Shown one piece after another: positions 45,479 to 54,201 of a stretch of 64,000 nt of DNA. The DNA is from Aurantiacibacter aquimixticola. Its GTDB lineage: Bacteria > Pseudomonadota > Alphaproteobacteria > Sphingomonadales > Sphingomonadaceae. The DNA lies in NCBI RefSeq assembly GCF_003605475.1, contig NZ_RAHX01000001.1, positions 2,356,001 through 2,420,000 on the forward strand, read 5' to 3'. A model generated the notes under the pieces. That model did no database searches. It saw only the letters and a program-made list of their open reading frames with translations, and was not told the DNA's origin. The translations under genes were made by a program, and so were the position numbers. The first letter of the stretch is position 1, and each line of letters starts with the position of its first letter.

Positions 45479-46333
45479 ATGGACCGCAGCAAACAGACCG
45501 CCAAAGCCCGCAAATGGTTCGAAACCCTGCGGGACCGCATCTGCGCCGAATTCGAAGCGATCGAGCGCGAGGCAGGTTCGGACGCGGGTTTTGCCTACAA
45601 GAAATGGGACCGAGAGACGGAGGACGGCTCGGAAGGCGGCGGCGGTGTGCAGGGCCTGATGAAGGGCAAGGTGTTCGAAAAGGTCGGTGTGAACGTCTCC
45701 ACCGTGTCGGGCGCGTTCTCCCCGCAGTTTGCCAGCCAGGTTAACGGCGCGAGCGAGGAGCATCCCGACTTCACCGCCACCGGCATCAGCCTGGTCGCGC
45801 ACATGGCCAATCCGCACGTGCCCGCCGTACACATGAACACCCGCTTCCTGACGACGCAGACCGCATGGTTCGGCGGCGGCGCGGATCTCAATCCGCCGCT
45901 GCCTTACGAAGAGGATACCGAGGCCTTCCACGCCCGCCTGCGCGCCGCGTGCCATGCGCACAATCCGACCTATTACGACCGCTTCAGCAAATGGGCGGAC
46001 GAGTACTTCTACATCCCCCATCGCGGCGTCCATCGCGGGGTTGGCGGGATTTTCTACGACCATCTGGAGTGCGGCGACGATGTGGAATTCGACCGCCATT
46101 TCGCCTTCACCCGCGATGTGGGCGAAGCCTTCCTCGACATCTATCCGCAGCTCGTGCGGAAGCGGATGAACGAGATCTGGAACGAGGACGAGAAACGCCA
46201 GCAACTCGAATGGCGCGGCCGCTACGCCGAATTCAACCTCGTCTACGACCGGGGCACGCTCTTCGGCCTTAAAACCGGCGGCAATATCGACGCGATCCTG
46301 ATGAGCCTGCCACCTGAGGCTACTTGGTCATGA
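45479..46333 (+). CDS. hemF: oxygen-dependent coproporphyrinogen III oxidase HemF
   Basis: 284 aa enzyme of aerobic heme synthesis, oxidative decarboxylation of coproporphyrinogen III to protoporphyrinogen IX. Family blocks: HPDFTATGISLVAHMANPHV, HMNTRFLTT, WFGGGADLNPPLPYEEDT, KWADEYFYIPHRGVHRGVGG and EFNLVYDRGTLFGLKTGG. Start ATG at 45479; the frame is open much further upstream as antisense shadow of pdeM. The stop overlaps the next small gene (ATGA). Confidence 0.97.
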   Translation: MDRSKQTAKARKWFETLRDRICAEFEAIEREAGSDAGFAYKKWDRETEDGSEGGGGVQGLMKGKVFEKVGVNVSTVSGAFSPQFASQVNGASEEHPDFTATGISLVAHMANPHVPAVHMNTRFLTTQTAWFGGGADLNPPLPYEEDTEAFHARLRAACHAHNPTYYDRFSKWADEYFYIPHRGVHRGVGGIFYDHLECGDDVEFDRHFAFTRDVGEAFLDIYPQLVRKRMNEIWNEDEKRQQLEWRGRYAEFNLVYDRGTLFGLKTGGNIDAILMSLPPEATWS

Positions 46334-46551
46334 ACAAAATCGAACTGACGAAAGCGCAAGCAGATCAATTGGCGCGCATTGAGGAGATCAACAAGCTTTC
46401 GAGCGAATTGCATCTCACAGAGTTGCGGGCTCGTAGCGAACGCAAAAACCGGTGGTATACGAAGCCGCATATCATAGCGCCGGCCTCCTTTCTCTTCGGT
46501 TCTATCTGGATGGCATTAGTTATCAATATTGCTTTCAAGCTGGCGAATTAG
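46330..46551 (+). CDS. small single-helix membrane protein downstream of hemF
   Basis: 73 aa, ATG 46330 overlaps the hemF stop by ATGA. A charged amphipathic N-terminal half (ELTKAQADQLARIEEINKL) and one hydrophobic helix (about 50-70). Its base composition is noticeably more AT-rich than hemF. No family recognised; possibly recently acquired. Confidence 0.55.
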   Translation: MNKIELTKAQADQLARIEEINKLSSELHLTELRARSERKNRWYTKPHIIAPASFLFGSIWMALVINIAFKLAN

Positions 46552-46552
46552 G

Positions 46553-47443
46553 TCACTCCCCCGCCGAGTAAACCCGCACCCAGTCGACTTCCATATACAG
46601 CTCGCCCGCCTGCGCCCGCTGGGCGGTGTCGGCGGGGAGGCCGTAATACGGCTCCTCCACGCCATTGGTCTTTGCCGGGTAGGCGCCGCCCATGGCGAAG
46701 TTCAGGATCAGATATTTCGGATTGTCGAATTCCCAGGTGCCGAAATATTCGGTCATCGGGCGGGTGACGCGGAACATCGGGCGGTCGTCGATCTCGAATA
46801 TCATCGCGTCGCGTGTCCATTCGACGGCGTAGACGTGCCAGTCGGTCGCGTCCGTGCCCGCATCGAAGAAATAGCGGTTGTCGAGACCTGCATCGCCCGA
46901 ATAGCCCGGGCCGTGCACGGCGACCCCGTACCAGTCGGGCTCTCCCACATATTCCATGATGTCGATCTCGCCGGTATCGGGCCAGCGTCCGTTGCCGAGC
47001 AGCCAGAAGGCGGGCCAGACGCCCGGCGCATCTGGCATGCGGATGCGCGCCTCCGCCCGGCCATAGGTGAACTCGACCTTGCCCTGGCTTTCGATCCGGC
47101 CGGAGATGAAGTCGGCCTCGCGTTCGGCATTGGCGTCCACGCCGGGCGCGTAGACCGGCTGCAGGATCAGCACGCCGCCATCCGCGCCATCGACTTCGTC
47201 GGCAAAGCGGATTGTGCGCGGATCGTCGAGATAGGCCTGCTCTTCCCGGTTCACCCAGAAATCCATGCCGATGACGTTCCAGCTGTCACGGTCGAGCGCG
47301 CCGGAATCGAACTCGTCGGCGAAGATCAGCGTGCGGTCTGCGCGCAGATCCTGCGAAGCGGTGTCAGCCGATGCTGAGGCCGACTGGCAGCTGGCGAGCA
47401 GAAGCGGCAGACAAAGGGCGAGCGGTTTTGTGAACGTTCCCAT
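46553..47443 (-). CDS. GH16 family beta-glucanase, exported
   Basis: 296 aa, signal peptide with a lipobox-like LLLASC (Cys19), then a GH16 jelly-roll. The catalytic Glu-Ile-Asp-Ile-Met-Glu is in DTGEIDIMEYVGEPDWYGVA; other blocks are FADEFDSGALDRDSWNV and WHVYAVEWTRDAMIFEIDD. It probably cleaves beta-1,3- or mixed-linked glucans such as laminarin. No polysaccharide-utilisation genes flank it closely, though TonB receptors lie at 58245 and 61546. Confidence 0.93.
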   Translation of the reverse strand: MGTFTKPLALCLPLLLASCQSASASADTASQDLRADRTLIFADEFDSGALDRDSWNVIGMDFWVNREEQAYLDDPRTIRFADEVDGADGGVLILQPVYAPGVDANAEREADFISGRIESQGKVEFTYGRAEARIRMPDAPGVWPAFWLLGNGRWPDTGEIDIMEYVGEPDWYGVAVHGPGYSGDAGLDNRYFFDAGTDATDWHVYAVEWTRDAMIFEIDDRPMFRVTRPMTEYFGTWEFDNPKYLILNFAMGGAYPAKTNGVEEPYYGLPADTAQRAQAGELYMEVDWVRVYSAGE

Positions 47444-47507
47444 GAGCGGGTTCTAGCGCGCACCACGGGGTTTGTCACGCCAGTGCCGAAATCGAGAAGC
47501 GGTATAG

Positions 47508-48455
47508 CTACGGCGTGTCGATCGTTTCCATTGCATCCGAGATATTGCCGAGGGCGATCCGCGCAGGGCGTGTCGGACTGGAGCGATAGAGAGCGCGCAG
47601 GTAGGCACGATCGAAGGCTGTCATGCGGAGCGGCCTGCTATCGTCGGCATTCCGGTTGAACAGTGTCAGCACAGTTGCAACGGGGTCGTCTTCCGAAGGC
47701 GGCTCGGTGTAGGCAAAAAGACGCATCGTCGCGTAGTCTGCAAGTGCAACGCTGTCGATATCCGCCAGCGCAGCCCGCTCCACCAGGACTACCGACAATT
47801 CGATATCCGTACGAATGCCGAGGGTGAGCCGCGACATGCTTCGGATTTCATTACCGGGCGGCGGCAGGCCCGCCGATGCAGCGTCGACAATTCCCTGCGT
47901 CGCGTACCAACCTGTCGGCAATTGGACTCCGGTTTCCGGATTGCGCGTAGTGATCAGGTTCCATCCGAGCGCATAGCTGTCCTGGTCGCGAACCTTTCGC
48001 TCCTGATAGCTCGTGAGATGGCGAGTGAGGAAAGAGTCTTCTTCTTGCAGTCGCTCGAAGGTCGCGGCTGCATCATCGACCACGATCACCCAGACATTGG
48101 CACCGCAATCCGGCTCTTCCGCTACCGGAATGTTGGCCTGAAGCGCGTTGAAAACGATACGATCGAGCACAGCCTGCGCATTGTCCTGCGTCATGCCCCA
48201 GATGCCCGGGCAAACAGGACGCTGAAAGCGGGAAAGCGGACTCTGCGTTGCCTGCGAGCCCACAGTGATATCGCGCGCGGTGTTGCGGACATCGGCCGTC
48301 TCGATCCGCTCGCCTTCGACGATGATGACATCGTCGTCGTCTGGATCCGCGTCCTGCGCATGCACGGCGATGGGTGTCAGCGACAGGGCGGCGCAAAACA
48401 GCGCAGCGCGCGCCAGGCTGGGTGCGAAACGATTACTGGCGGACATGCTGTTCAT
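47508..48455 (-). CDS. hypothetical periplasmic protein
   Basis: 315 aa, cleavable signal peptide (ARAALFCAALSLTPIAVHAQ). After an acidic start (DADPDDDDVIIVEGERIE) comes a domain with three Cys residues and a pattern QDNAQAVLDRIVFNALQANI. No enzyme signature known to me. A second start at residue 4 (MSASNRF) is possible. Divergent from the M1 peptidase gene. Confidence 0.65.
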   Translation of the reverse strand: MNSMSASNRFAPSLARAALFCAALSLTPIAVHAQDADPDDDDVIIVEGERIETADVRNTARDITVGSQATQSPLSRFQRPVCPGIWGMTQDNAQAVLDRIVFNALQANIPVAEEPDCGANVWVIVVDDAAATFERLQEEDSFLTRHLTSYQERKVRDQDSYALGWNLITTRNPETGVQLPTGWYATQGIVDAASAGLPPPGNEIRSMSRLTLGIRTDIELSVVLVERAALADIDSVALADYATMRLFAYTEPPSEDDPVATVLTLFNRNADDSRPLRMTAFDRAYLRALYRSSPTRPARIALGNISDAMETIDTP

Positions 48456-48610
48456 CCTCAGACAATATCGAATGGTCTTTTATCACGTGCGCCGAACGAT
48501 TTCATGCCGCATCGGTTCATCTGCAAAGTGACACTTGCGCTCGACGGATGACAGGTGATGCAGGCGTGCTACAAGCGTTGCAACGAATATTCACGCCATG
48601 CGGAGTTTCC

Positions 48611-50563
48611 ATGCGTTTTCCTTTGATTGCCGCCATCCCAATCTTCCTGCTGACCGCGTGCGACACGTCGGACCTGCCTTTGCAGGAGCGGACCGTCGCG
48701 CCGATCCTGACGAGCGAGCAGGCACAGGACGAATTCACCTTTGCCCGCCCGCTGGAAGCGCGCGTCACCCATGTCGCGCTCGATCTCGATCTCGATTTCG
48801 AAGGGCAGCGCGTGGAAGGCACCGCCACGCTGGACGTGCAGGCGGCCGAGGATGCGACCGAGATCGTACTCGACAGCGATGGGCTGATCGTGGGCGGCAT
48901 AACCGATGGCAATGGCAATGAGCTCGAATACGAGATTGGCGAGACTGAAGAGGGCAAGGGCGAGCCGATCACGGTGCAGCTGGGCGAGCTGACCGGGCCG
49001 GAGCTGCAGCAGATCGTCATCGACTATGCCAGCGGCCCCGAAGCCGCCGCGCTGCAATGGCTCGATCCGGAGCAGACCGCGGGCGGAGAGCACCCCTTCG
49101 TCTTCAGCCAGGGCCAGCCGATCCTCAATCGCACCTGGATCCCGACGCAGGACAGCCCCGGCATCCGCCAGACCTGGGAAGCGCGCATCACCGCGCCCGA
49201 GCCGCTCACCGTCGTCATGTCCGGCATCAGCCGCGGGGAGCCAGAGGAGCTGGGCGCCAATGAAGGCGAGGCCAGCCGCCGCGCGTTCGAATTCATGATG
49301 GACAATTCCATCCCGCCTTACCTCATCGCGATTGCCGCCGGGAATCTCGAATTCGCCGAACTCGGCCCGCGCTCGGGCGTCTGGGCGGAACCGCAGATGA
49401 TCGAGGCCGCCGCAGAAGAACTCGGCGATACCGAAGAGCTGATCGATGCCGGCGTGGAGCTATTCGGCGAATATCGCTGGGGCCGCTACGACATGATCAT
49501 CCTGCCGCCCGCCTTCCCCTATGGCGGCATGGAAAATCCGGTGCTGACTTTCCTGACGCCGACTTTCATCGCGGGCGACCGTTCCAACAACGGCCTGATC
49601 GCGCACGAGCTGGCACATAGCTGGTCCGGCAATCTCACCACCTATGCCAGCTGGCGCGACGGGTGGCTGAACGAGGGCGTCACCTCCTATATCGAAAGCC
49701 GCATCACCGAGGCCGTGTATGGCGAGAGCCGCGCCGAGCAGGAATATGCGCTCAGCTATGCCTCGCTGGAGGAAGCCGTGGGCGAGGCGGGCGCGGACGA
49801 TCCCACCACTTCCATGCGCACGCCCGAAGGCACCAGTCCGTTCGAAACGATCGGTCCGGCGATTTACGACAAAGGCACGGTCTTCCTGCGCACGGTAGAG
49901 AACATCGTCGGGCGCGAGGAATTCGACGCGTGGCTGACGCAGTGGTTCGACGAGCACGCATTCCAGCCCGTCACCTCCGAGATGTTCCTCGCCGACATGC
50001 GCGAGAAGCTGATTGGCGACAATGCGGAGCTGGAAGAGCAGCTGATGCTGGACGAATGGGTGTACGGCACCGGCATTCCCGAAAATGCCTATCAGCCCGA
50101 CCCGCAAGCTTTCGCCGCTGCCGATGGCGCTGCACAAGCCTATGCTGAGGACGGCACGCTGCCCGCAGCGCGCGACTGGGAAAGCTGGACTGCCGCCTCC
50201 CAGCGCCGCTTTCTGGAAGAATTGCCCGGAGAGTTGAGCGACCGCGAGCTGGCCGCTCTCAACGAGCGGCTCGGCCTGTCGGAAACCGGCAATAACGAAG
50301 TTCTGTTCCTGTGGCTCGAAGCCGCATTGCGCAATGAATACGATCCGGCGGTGGACCAGGCGGAGCAGTTCCTCTCGCAAGTCGGTCGCAACAAGTTCGT
50401 CGCGCCGCTCTTCGCCGCGTTGTGGAACACCGGCGACTGGGGCCGCCCCATCGCGACGCGCATCTACGAAGACACACGCGGCGGCTATCACAGCTACACG
50501 CGGAACAATGTGGACGGGATCGTGGGATACGAGAGCGGCGAGGCGGAGGCTGGGGAGGCTTAA
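48611..50563 (+). CDS. M1 family metallopeptidase
   Basis: 650 aa exported aminopeptidase. Signal peptide with lipobox LLTAC (Cys17). The zinc site is HELAH at 332-336, the downstream Glu in WLNEGVTSYIE, and the substrate-binding motif GGMEN at 305-309 (GxMEN). A long C-terminal helical domain (about 500-640) resembles leukotriene A4 hydrolase. Probably removes N-terminal residues from peptides outside the inner membrane. Confidence 0.95.
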   Translation: MRFPLIAAIPIFLLTACDTSDLPLQERTVAPILTSEQAQDEFTFARPLEARVTHVALDLDLDFEGQRVEGTATLDVQAAEDATEIVLDSDGLIVGGITDGNGNELEYEIGETEEGKGEPITVQLGELTGPELQQIVIDYASGPEAAALQWLDPEQTAGGEHPFVFSQGQPILNRTWIPTQDSPGIRQTWEARITAPEPLTVVMSGISRGEPEELGANEGEASRRAFEFMMDNSIPPYLIAIAAGNLEFAELGPRSGVWAEPQMIEAAAEELGDTEELIDAGVELFGEYRWGRYDMIILPPAFPYGGMENPVLTFLTPTFIAGDRSNNGLIAHELAHSWSGNLTTYASWRDGWLNEGVTSYIESRITEAVYGESRAEQEYALSYASLEEAVGEAGADDPTTSMRTPEGTSPFETIGPAIYDKGTVFLRTVENIVGREEFDAWLTQWFDEHAFQPVTSEMFLADMREKLIGDNAELEEQLMLDEWVYGTGIPENAYQPDPQAFAAADGAAQAYAEDGTLPAARDWESWTAASQRRFLEELPGELSDRELAALNERLGLSETGNNEVLFLWLEAALRNEYDPAVDQAEQFLSQVGRNKFVAPLFAALWNTGDWGRPIATRIYEDTRGGYHSYTRNNVDGIVGYESGEAEAGEA

Positions 50564-50964
50564 GCGCCCTCGTCCGAAAGGCGCTGGCGAAACCAGTCGG
50601 CGAGTTCATCGTCGGACAGTTCTCCTGCGGCTAGAGCCTGAACCGTCTGGAGCGCGTCGACTTTGTCGAACTTCAATCGGTGGTCGTTGAGCAACAGGAA
50701 AACGCGCGCCAAAACCCAAGCCGTTCGCTTGTTGCCATCGGTGAAGGGATGATTGCGCGCGATTCCGAAAGCGTAAGCAGCGGCGAGCGCGGCGGGGTCT
50801 TCCTCGCCATACGCCCACTGGTTGCGCGGTCGTGACAAGGCCGACTCCAGCGCACCCTGATCGCGTATGCCCGAAGGTCCACCATGTTCGGCCAGTTGCC
50901 TGTCGTGAACGGCAAGCGCAAAGGCGAGGTCGAGCCATGATGGCTCGGAGCGGTGATCCGCCAT
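50560..50964 (-). CDS. Doc/Fic-type death-on-curing toxin
   Basis: 134 aa toxin of type II toxin-antitoxin systems. The Fic-core motif HPFTDGNKRTA (His about residue 72) is intact, so it should modify a target by phosphorylation or AMPylation; phage P1 Doc phosphorylates EF-Tu. The antitoxin gene lies 9 bases upstream. Its end overlaps the convergent M1 gene by four bases. Confidence 0.93.
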   Translation of the reverse strand: MADHRSEPSWLDLAFALAVHDRQLAEHGGPSGIRDQGALESALSRPRNQWAYGEEDPAALAAAYAFGIARNHPFTDGNKRTAWVLARVFLLLNDHRLKFDKVDALQTVQALAAGELSDDELADWFRQRLSDEGA

Positions 50965-50973
50965 GCTGACCTC

Positions 50974-51201
50974 CTATTTCGCGAGTTCGCGCAGGATGTC
51001 ACGATCCTCGCGCATGATCTCTTCGGCAATCGCCATCTGCCGTTCGAACTCGGGGTCATAGGCTGTCACGCGAACTCCGTCGGGTGCCTGTGTGAAATGC
51101 AGCGTGTCGCCGATCTGCACCCGCAATTGCGCGAGCAATTCCTTTGTGAGGATGACAGCGGCCGAATTGCCGACCTTTGTGATCTTGAGTGATTTGTTCA
51201 T
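50974..51201 (-). CDS. AbrB/MazE-type antitoxin
   Basis: 75 aa protein with an N-terminal swapped-hairpin SpoVT-AbrB domain (MNKSLKITKVGNSAAVILTK, then QLRVQIGDTLHF) and a C-terminal toxin-binding tail (ERQMAIAEEIMREDRDIL). It partners the Doc toxin and probably represses its own promoter. The start is at 51201; a second ATG at 51207 gives two more residues. See the promoter at 51207. Confidence 0.9.
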   Translation of the reverse strand: MNKSLKITKVGNSAAVILTKELLAQLRVQIGDTLHFTQAPDGVRVTAYDPEFERQMAIAEEIMREDRDILRELAK

Positions 51202-51206
51202 ACGCA

Positions 51207-51236
51207 TGTTATAACAGGCATGGCGGAAAAAAGCAA
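51207..51236 (-). promoter_or_regulatory. sigma-70 promoter and palindromic operator of toxin-antitoxin genes
   Basis: On the minus strand TTGCTT (51236-51231), a 17-base spacer and TATAAC (51213-51208) form a good promoter. The -10 is inside the perfect palindrome TGTTATAACA (51207-51216), a fitting operator for an AbrB-type dimer. Counting six to seven bases down puts the RNA start at or next to the antitoxin ATG, so the message could be leaderless; no ribosome site is visible. Confidence 0.6.
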
Positions 51237-51441
51237 GGTCATCAAAAATCCCTTTCCTACATCGCCGAGCCTTCGCCAGTGTCGGCGTCATGCAACCTGC
51301 ACAAATCGTCACTGCAAAGCCGGAGATAGCGCCCCTTTTCGTGCCCACTGCATGCGAATGTGTTTCATCAACTAACTCCCCGGAATTCCCCCGCGATCTT
51401 TCCGCTTGCCGAAATCCATGTTGCACCGCACATTGAACGCG

Positions 51442-53523
51442 ATGCTGCGACAGTACGAACTGGTTGAGCGGGTCAAGGAATATGACCCCGACGCCGACGA
51501 GGCGCTGCTCAACCGCGCCTATGTCTACACCGTGCAGAAACATGGCAGCCAGAAGCGCGCCAGCGGCGATCCGTATTTCAGCCATCCGGTCGAAGTCGCC
51601 GGGCTGATGACGGACCTCAAGCTGGACCAGGAAACCATCGTCACCGCGCTGCTGCACGACACGGTGGAGGACACGCTCGCCACCATTGAGGATGTCGAAG
51701 CAAATTTCGGCGGCGAGGTTGCGCGGCTGGTGGACGGCGTCACCAAGCTGTCCAAGATCGAGCAACTGACGGACGACGAGCGCGCGGCGGAGAACCTGCG
51801 CAAATTCCTGCTCGCCATGAGCGAGGATATTCGCGTCCTCCTCGTCAAGCTGGCGGACCGGCTGCACAATATGCGCACGCTTCACCACATCAAGTCGCCG
51901 GACAAACGCCGCCGGATCGCGCGCGAAACGATGGATATCTACGCCCCACTGGCGGAGCGCGTGGGCATGTATGAATACATGCGCGAAATGCAGCTGCTCG
52001 CATTCGAACAGCTGGAGCCAGAGGCGTTCGAAATCATCGAGAAGCGGCTGGACGATCTGCGCAAGACCGATACCGGCCAGGTCGATCGCATCGCGCTCGA
52101 CATCAAGCAGGCGCTGTCCGAGGCTGGGCTGGAGGTCGAGGTGTGGGGGCGCGAAAAGCATCCCTATTCGATCTGGCGCAAGATGGCGGAGCGGCACCTG
52201 CCGTTCGAGCAGGTAAGCGACATCATGGCGTTCCGCGTGCTGACCGACAGCACGGAGGATTGCTACCGCGCGCTCGGCATCCTCCATTCGACCTTCCAGT
52301 TCGTGCCGGGGCGCTTCAAGGACTATATTTCGACGCCGAAGAACAATGGCTACCGGTCGCTGCACACCACGCTGTTCTACGATCAGTCCATGCGCGCAGA
52401 AGTGCAGATCCGCACCCGCGACATGCACCAGACGAACGAGTTCGGTCTGGCCGCGCATTGGGCCTACAAACAGGGCGACAGGCCGGATGGCGCAGTCGGC
52501 TGGCTGCGCGACCTGATCGAGATCGTCGACACCAGCCACGATGCCGAAGAGCTGCTCGAGAACACCAAGCTGGCGATCTATCAGGATCGCATCTTCGCCT
52601 TCACCCCGCGCGGCAGCCTGTTCCAGCTGCCCAAGGGCGCGACCGCGGTGGACTTCGCCTTTGCCGTGCACACCGATCTCGGCGCGCAGACGGTCGGCGC
52701 GAAGATCAATGGGCGCCACATGCCGCTACGCACGCCGCTCTCGAATGGCGATGTGGTGGAGATCATCAAGAGCACGAAGGCGGAGCCGCAATTGAGCTGG
52801 CTGGGCTTCGTCGTCACCGGCAAGGCGCGCGCCGCCATCCGCCGCGCGGTGCGGCAGAAGGAGCGCGAGGAAGTTGCCGCTATCGGCCGCAAGCTGTTCG
52901 ACGAGATTGCCGAGAGACTGCCCGCCAAGGTGGGCCGCAAGGCGACGAAGGAAGCGGCCAAGCGCCTCGAATACGATACGGTCGAGGACATGATGTATGC
53001 CGTCGGCTCGGCCAAGATCGCCGATCGGGATTTGATGGAAGCGGTGGTGCCGGGCAGCACGGTGGACTTGCCGGAAGAGCCCACGCAGGAGCGCGCGATC
53101 TCGATCAAGGGATTGACCGCCGGGGTCGCTTTCACGCTCGCAGAATGCTGTCACCCGGTGCCCGGCGACCGCATCGTTGGCCTCAGGCGCAAGGACGTCG
53201 GCGTCGAGGTGCACGCCATCGATTGCCTCGAACTGGCGAATGGCGTCGATGCCGACTGGGTCGATTTGTCATGGGGCGATCGCTCGCAGGGCGCGGTCGG
53301 CCGGCTGAGCACGGTGCTCTACAACCGGCCCGGCACGTTGGCGGAGATGGCGGGCGTGTTTGCCAAGAGCAATGCCAATGTCATCAATCTCGAACTCGTG
53401 CAGCGCGACGACCCATTCCACACTTACGAGATGGATCTGGAGGTGCAGGATCTGGCGCACCTTACCCGCATCCTGAGTTCTCTCAGGGCGAGCGACGCGG
53501 TGGCGCAGGCGGACCGGATCTAG
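51442..53523 (+). CDS. bifunctional (p)ppGpp synthetase/hydrolase (RelA/SpoT)
   Basis: 693 aa long RSH enzyme controlling the stringent response. HD hydrolase domain with His72-Asp73 in ALLHDTVEDT, synthetase domain with GRFKDYISTPKNNGYRSLHT, then TGS (IFAFTPRGSLFQLPKGATAV) and C-terminal ACT domains (TVLYNRPGTLAEMAGVFAKS). I take Met at 51442 as the start (MLRQYELVERV); in-frame ATG at 51418 and TTG at 51406 are alternatives. Confidence 0.95.
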   Translation: MLRQYELVERVKEYDPDADEALLNRAYVYTVQKHGSQKRASGDPYFSHPVEVAGLMTDLKLDQETIVTALLHDTVEDTLATIEDVEANFGGEVARLVDGVTKLSKIEQLTDDERAAENLRKFLLAMSEDIRVLLVKLADRLHNMRTLHHIKSPDKRRRIARETMDIYAPLAERVGMYEYMREMQLLAFEQLEPEAFEIIEKRLDDLRKTDTGQVDRIALDIKQALSEAGLEVEVWGREKHPYSIWRKMAERHLPFEQVSDIMAFRVLTDSTEDCYRALGILHSTFQFVPGRFKDYISTPKNNGYRSLHTTLFYDQSMRAEVQIRTRDMHQTNEFGLAAHWAYKQGDRPDGAVGWLRDLIEIVDTSHDAEELLENTKLAIYQDRIFAFTPRGSLFQLPKGATAVDFAFAVHTDLGAQTVGAKINGRHMPLRTPLSNGDVVEIIKSTKAEPQLSWLGFVVTGKARAAIRRAVRQKEREEVAAIGRKLFDEIAERLPAKVGRKATKEAAKRLEYDTVEDMMYAVGSAKIADRDLMEAVVPGSTVDLPEEPTQERAISIKGLTAGVAFTLAECCHPVPGDRIVGLRRKDVGVEVHAIDCLELANGVDADWVDLSWGDRSQGAVGRLSTVLYNRPGTLAEMAGVFAKSNANVINLELVQRDDPFHTYEMDLEVQDLAHLTRILSSLRASDAVAQADRI

Positions 53524-53528
53524 CCGCG

Positions 53529-54044
53529 TCAGACCACCAGCGCGACGGCCACCACCAGGATCAGCGTGTAGACCAGCACGGCGGCAAGGATCGCCGCCGG
53601 ATTGAGCGAGGGCGCCATGCTCGCCTGCGCCATCCGCGCCGCCTGCTGCAGCAGCTGCGGCCAGGTGTAGGAGACGAAATCGCCCTGCGACATGATCGCC
53701 TGCAAGCGGTTCTCTTCATCAACGATGGGCAGACGGCGGAAACGCTCGTTAGACATGATGCGCAGCCAGTCGACCAGCTCGTCGTCCGCCTTGGCCATGC
53801 GCAGCTGCGTGGTCATGACTTCGGAAACCGGGGTCGTCTTCGGGTTGCGATCCTCGGCGATGACGCGGCGGAAGATGTCCCGCTCCGTCATCATGCCATG
53901 CACCTTGTTCTCGCCATCGACGATGACGATGCTGCCGAAATTCTTTTCCGACATGCGTGTCACCGCATCGTAGACGGTGGTGTCGGCGGAGCAGGTGAGT
54001 GGCGGGCCCTTGGAGGCGAATTCCTTGCGGTCCTTGATCTGCAT
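53529..54044 (-). CDS. CBS-domain protein with C-terminal membrane helix
   Basis: 171 aa. Two CBS motifs (about 18-75 and 80-135) that usually bind adenosine nucleotides: TVYDAVTRMSEKNFGSIVIV and RLPIVDEENRLQAIMSQGDF. One membrane helix at the end (about 148-170). Start at 54044 fits AGGAG 6 bases upstream; longer starts to 54128 are possible. It converges on the RSH gene. Role unknown; energy or redox sensing is typical. Confidence 0.82.
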   Translation of the reverse strand: MQIKDRKEFASKGPPLTCSADTTVYDAVTRMSEKNFGSIVIVDGENKVHGMMTERDIFRRVIAEDRNPKTTPVSEVMTTQLRMAKADDELVDWLRIMSNERFRRLPIVDEENRLQAIMSQGDFVSYTWPQLLQQAARMAQASMAPSLNPAAILAAVLVYTLILVVAVALVV

Positions 54045-54201
54045 GCGCATCTCCTGTTGCAGCGCGGTTATCATCCGCGCCTGCCCTCCCGCGACATTGC
54101 GTATGCGCCGGAACGGCTGAAAAGGCACTACGGATGAAAGGGCACGCTATCTCAGGGGTGCCGAGCGGGCGACAGACTGGCGATTGCCGTGCGTCCTGAG
54201 A

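Noticed and set aside
48569..49093. Reverse frames over the M1 peptidase gene
   Set aside because: They mirror an intact enzyme gene with its zinc motif; no separate evidence.
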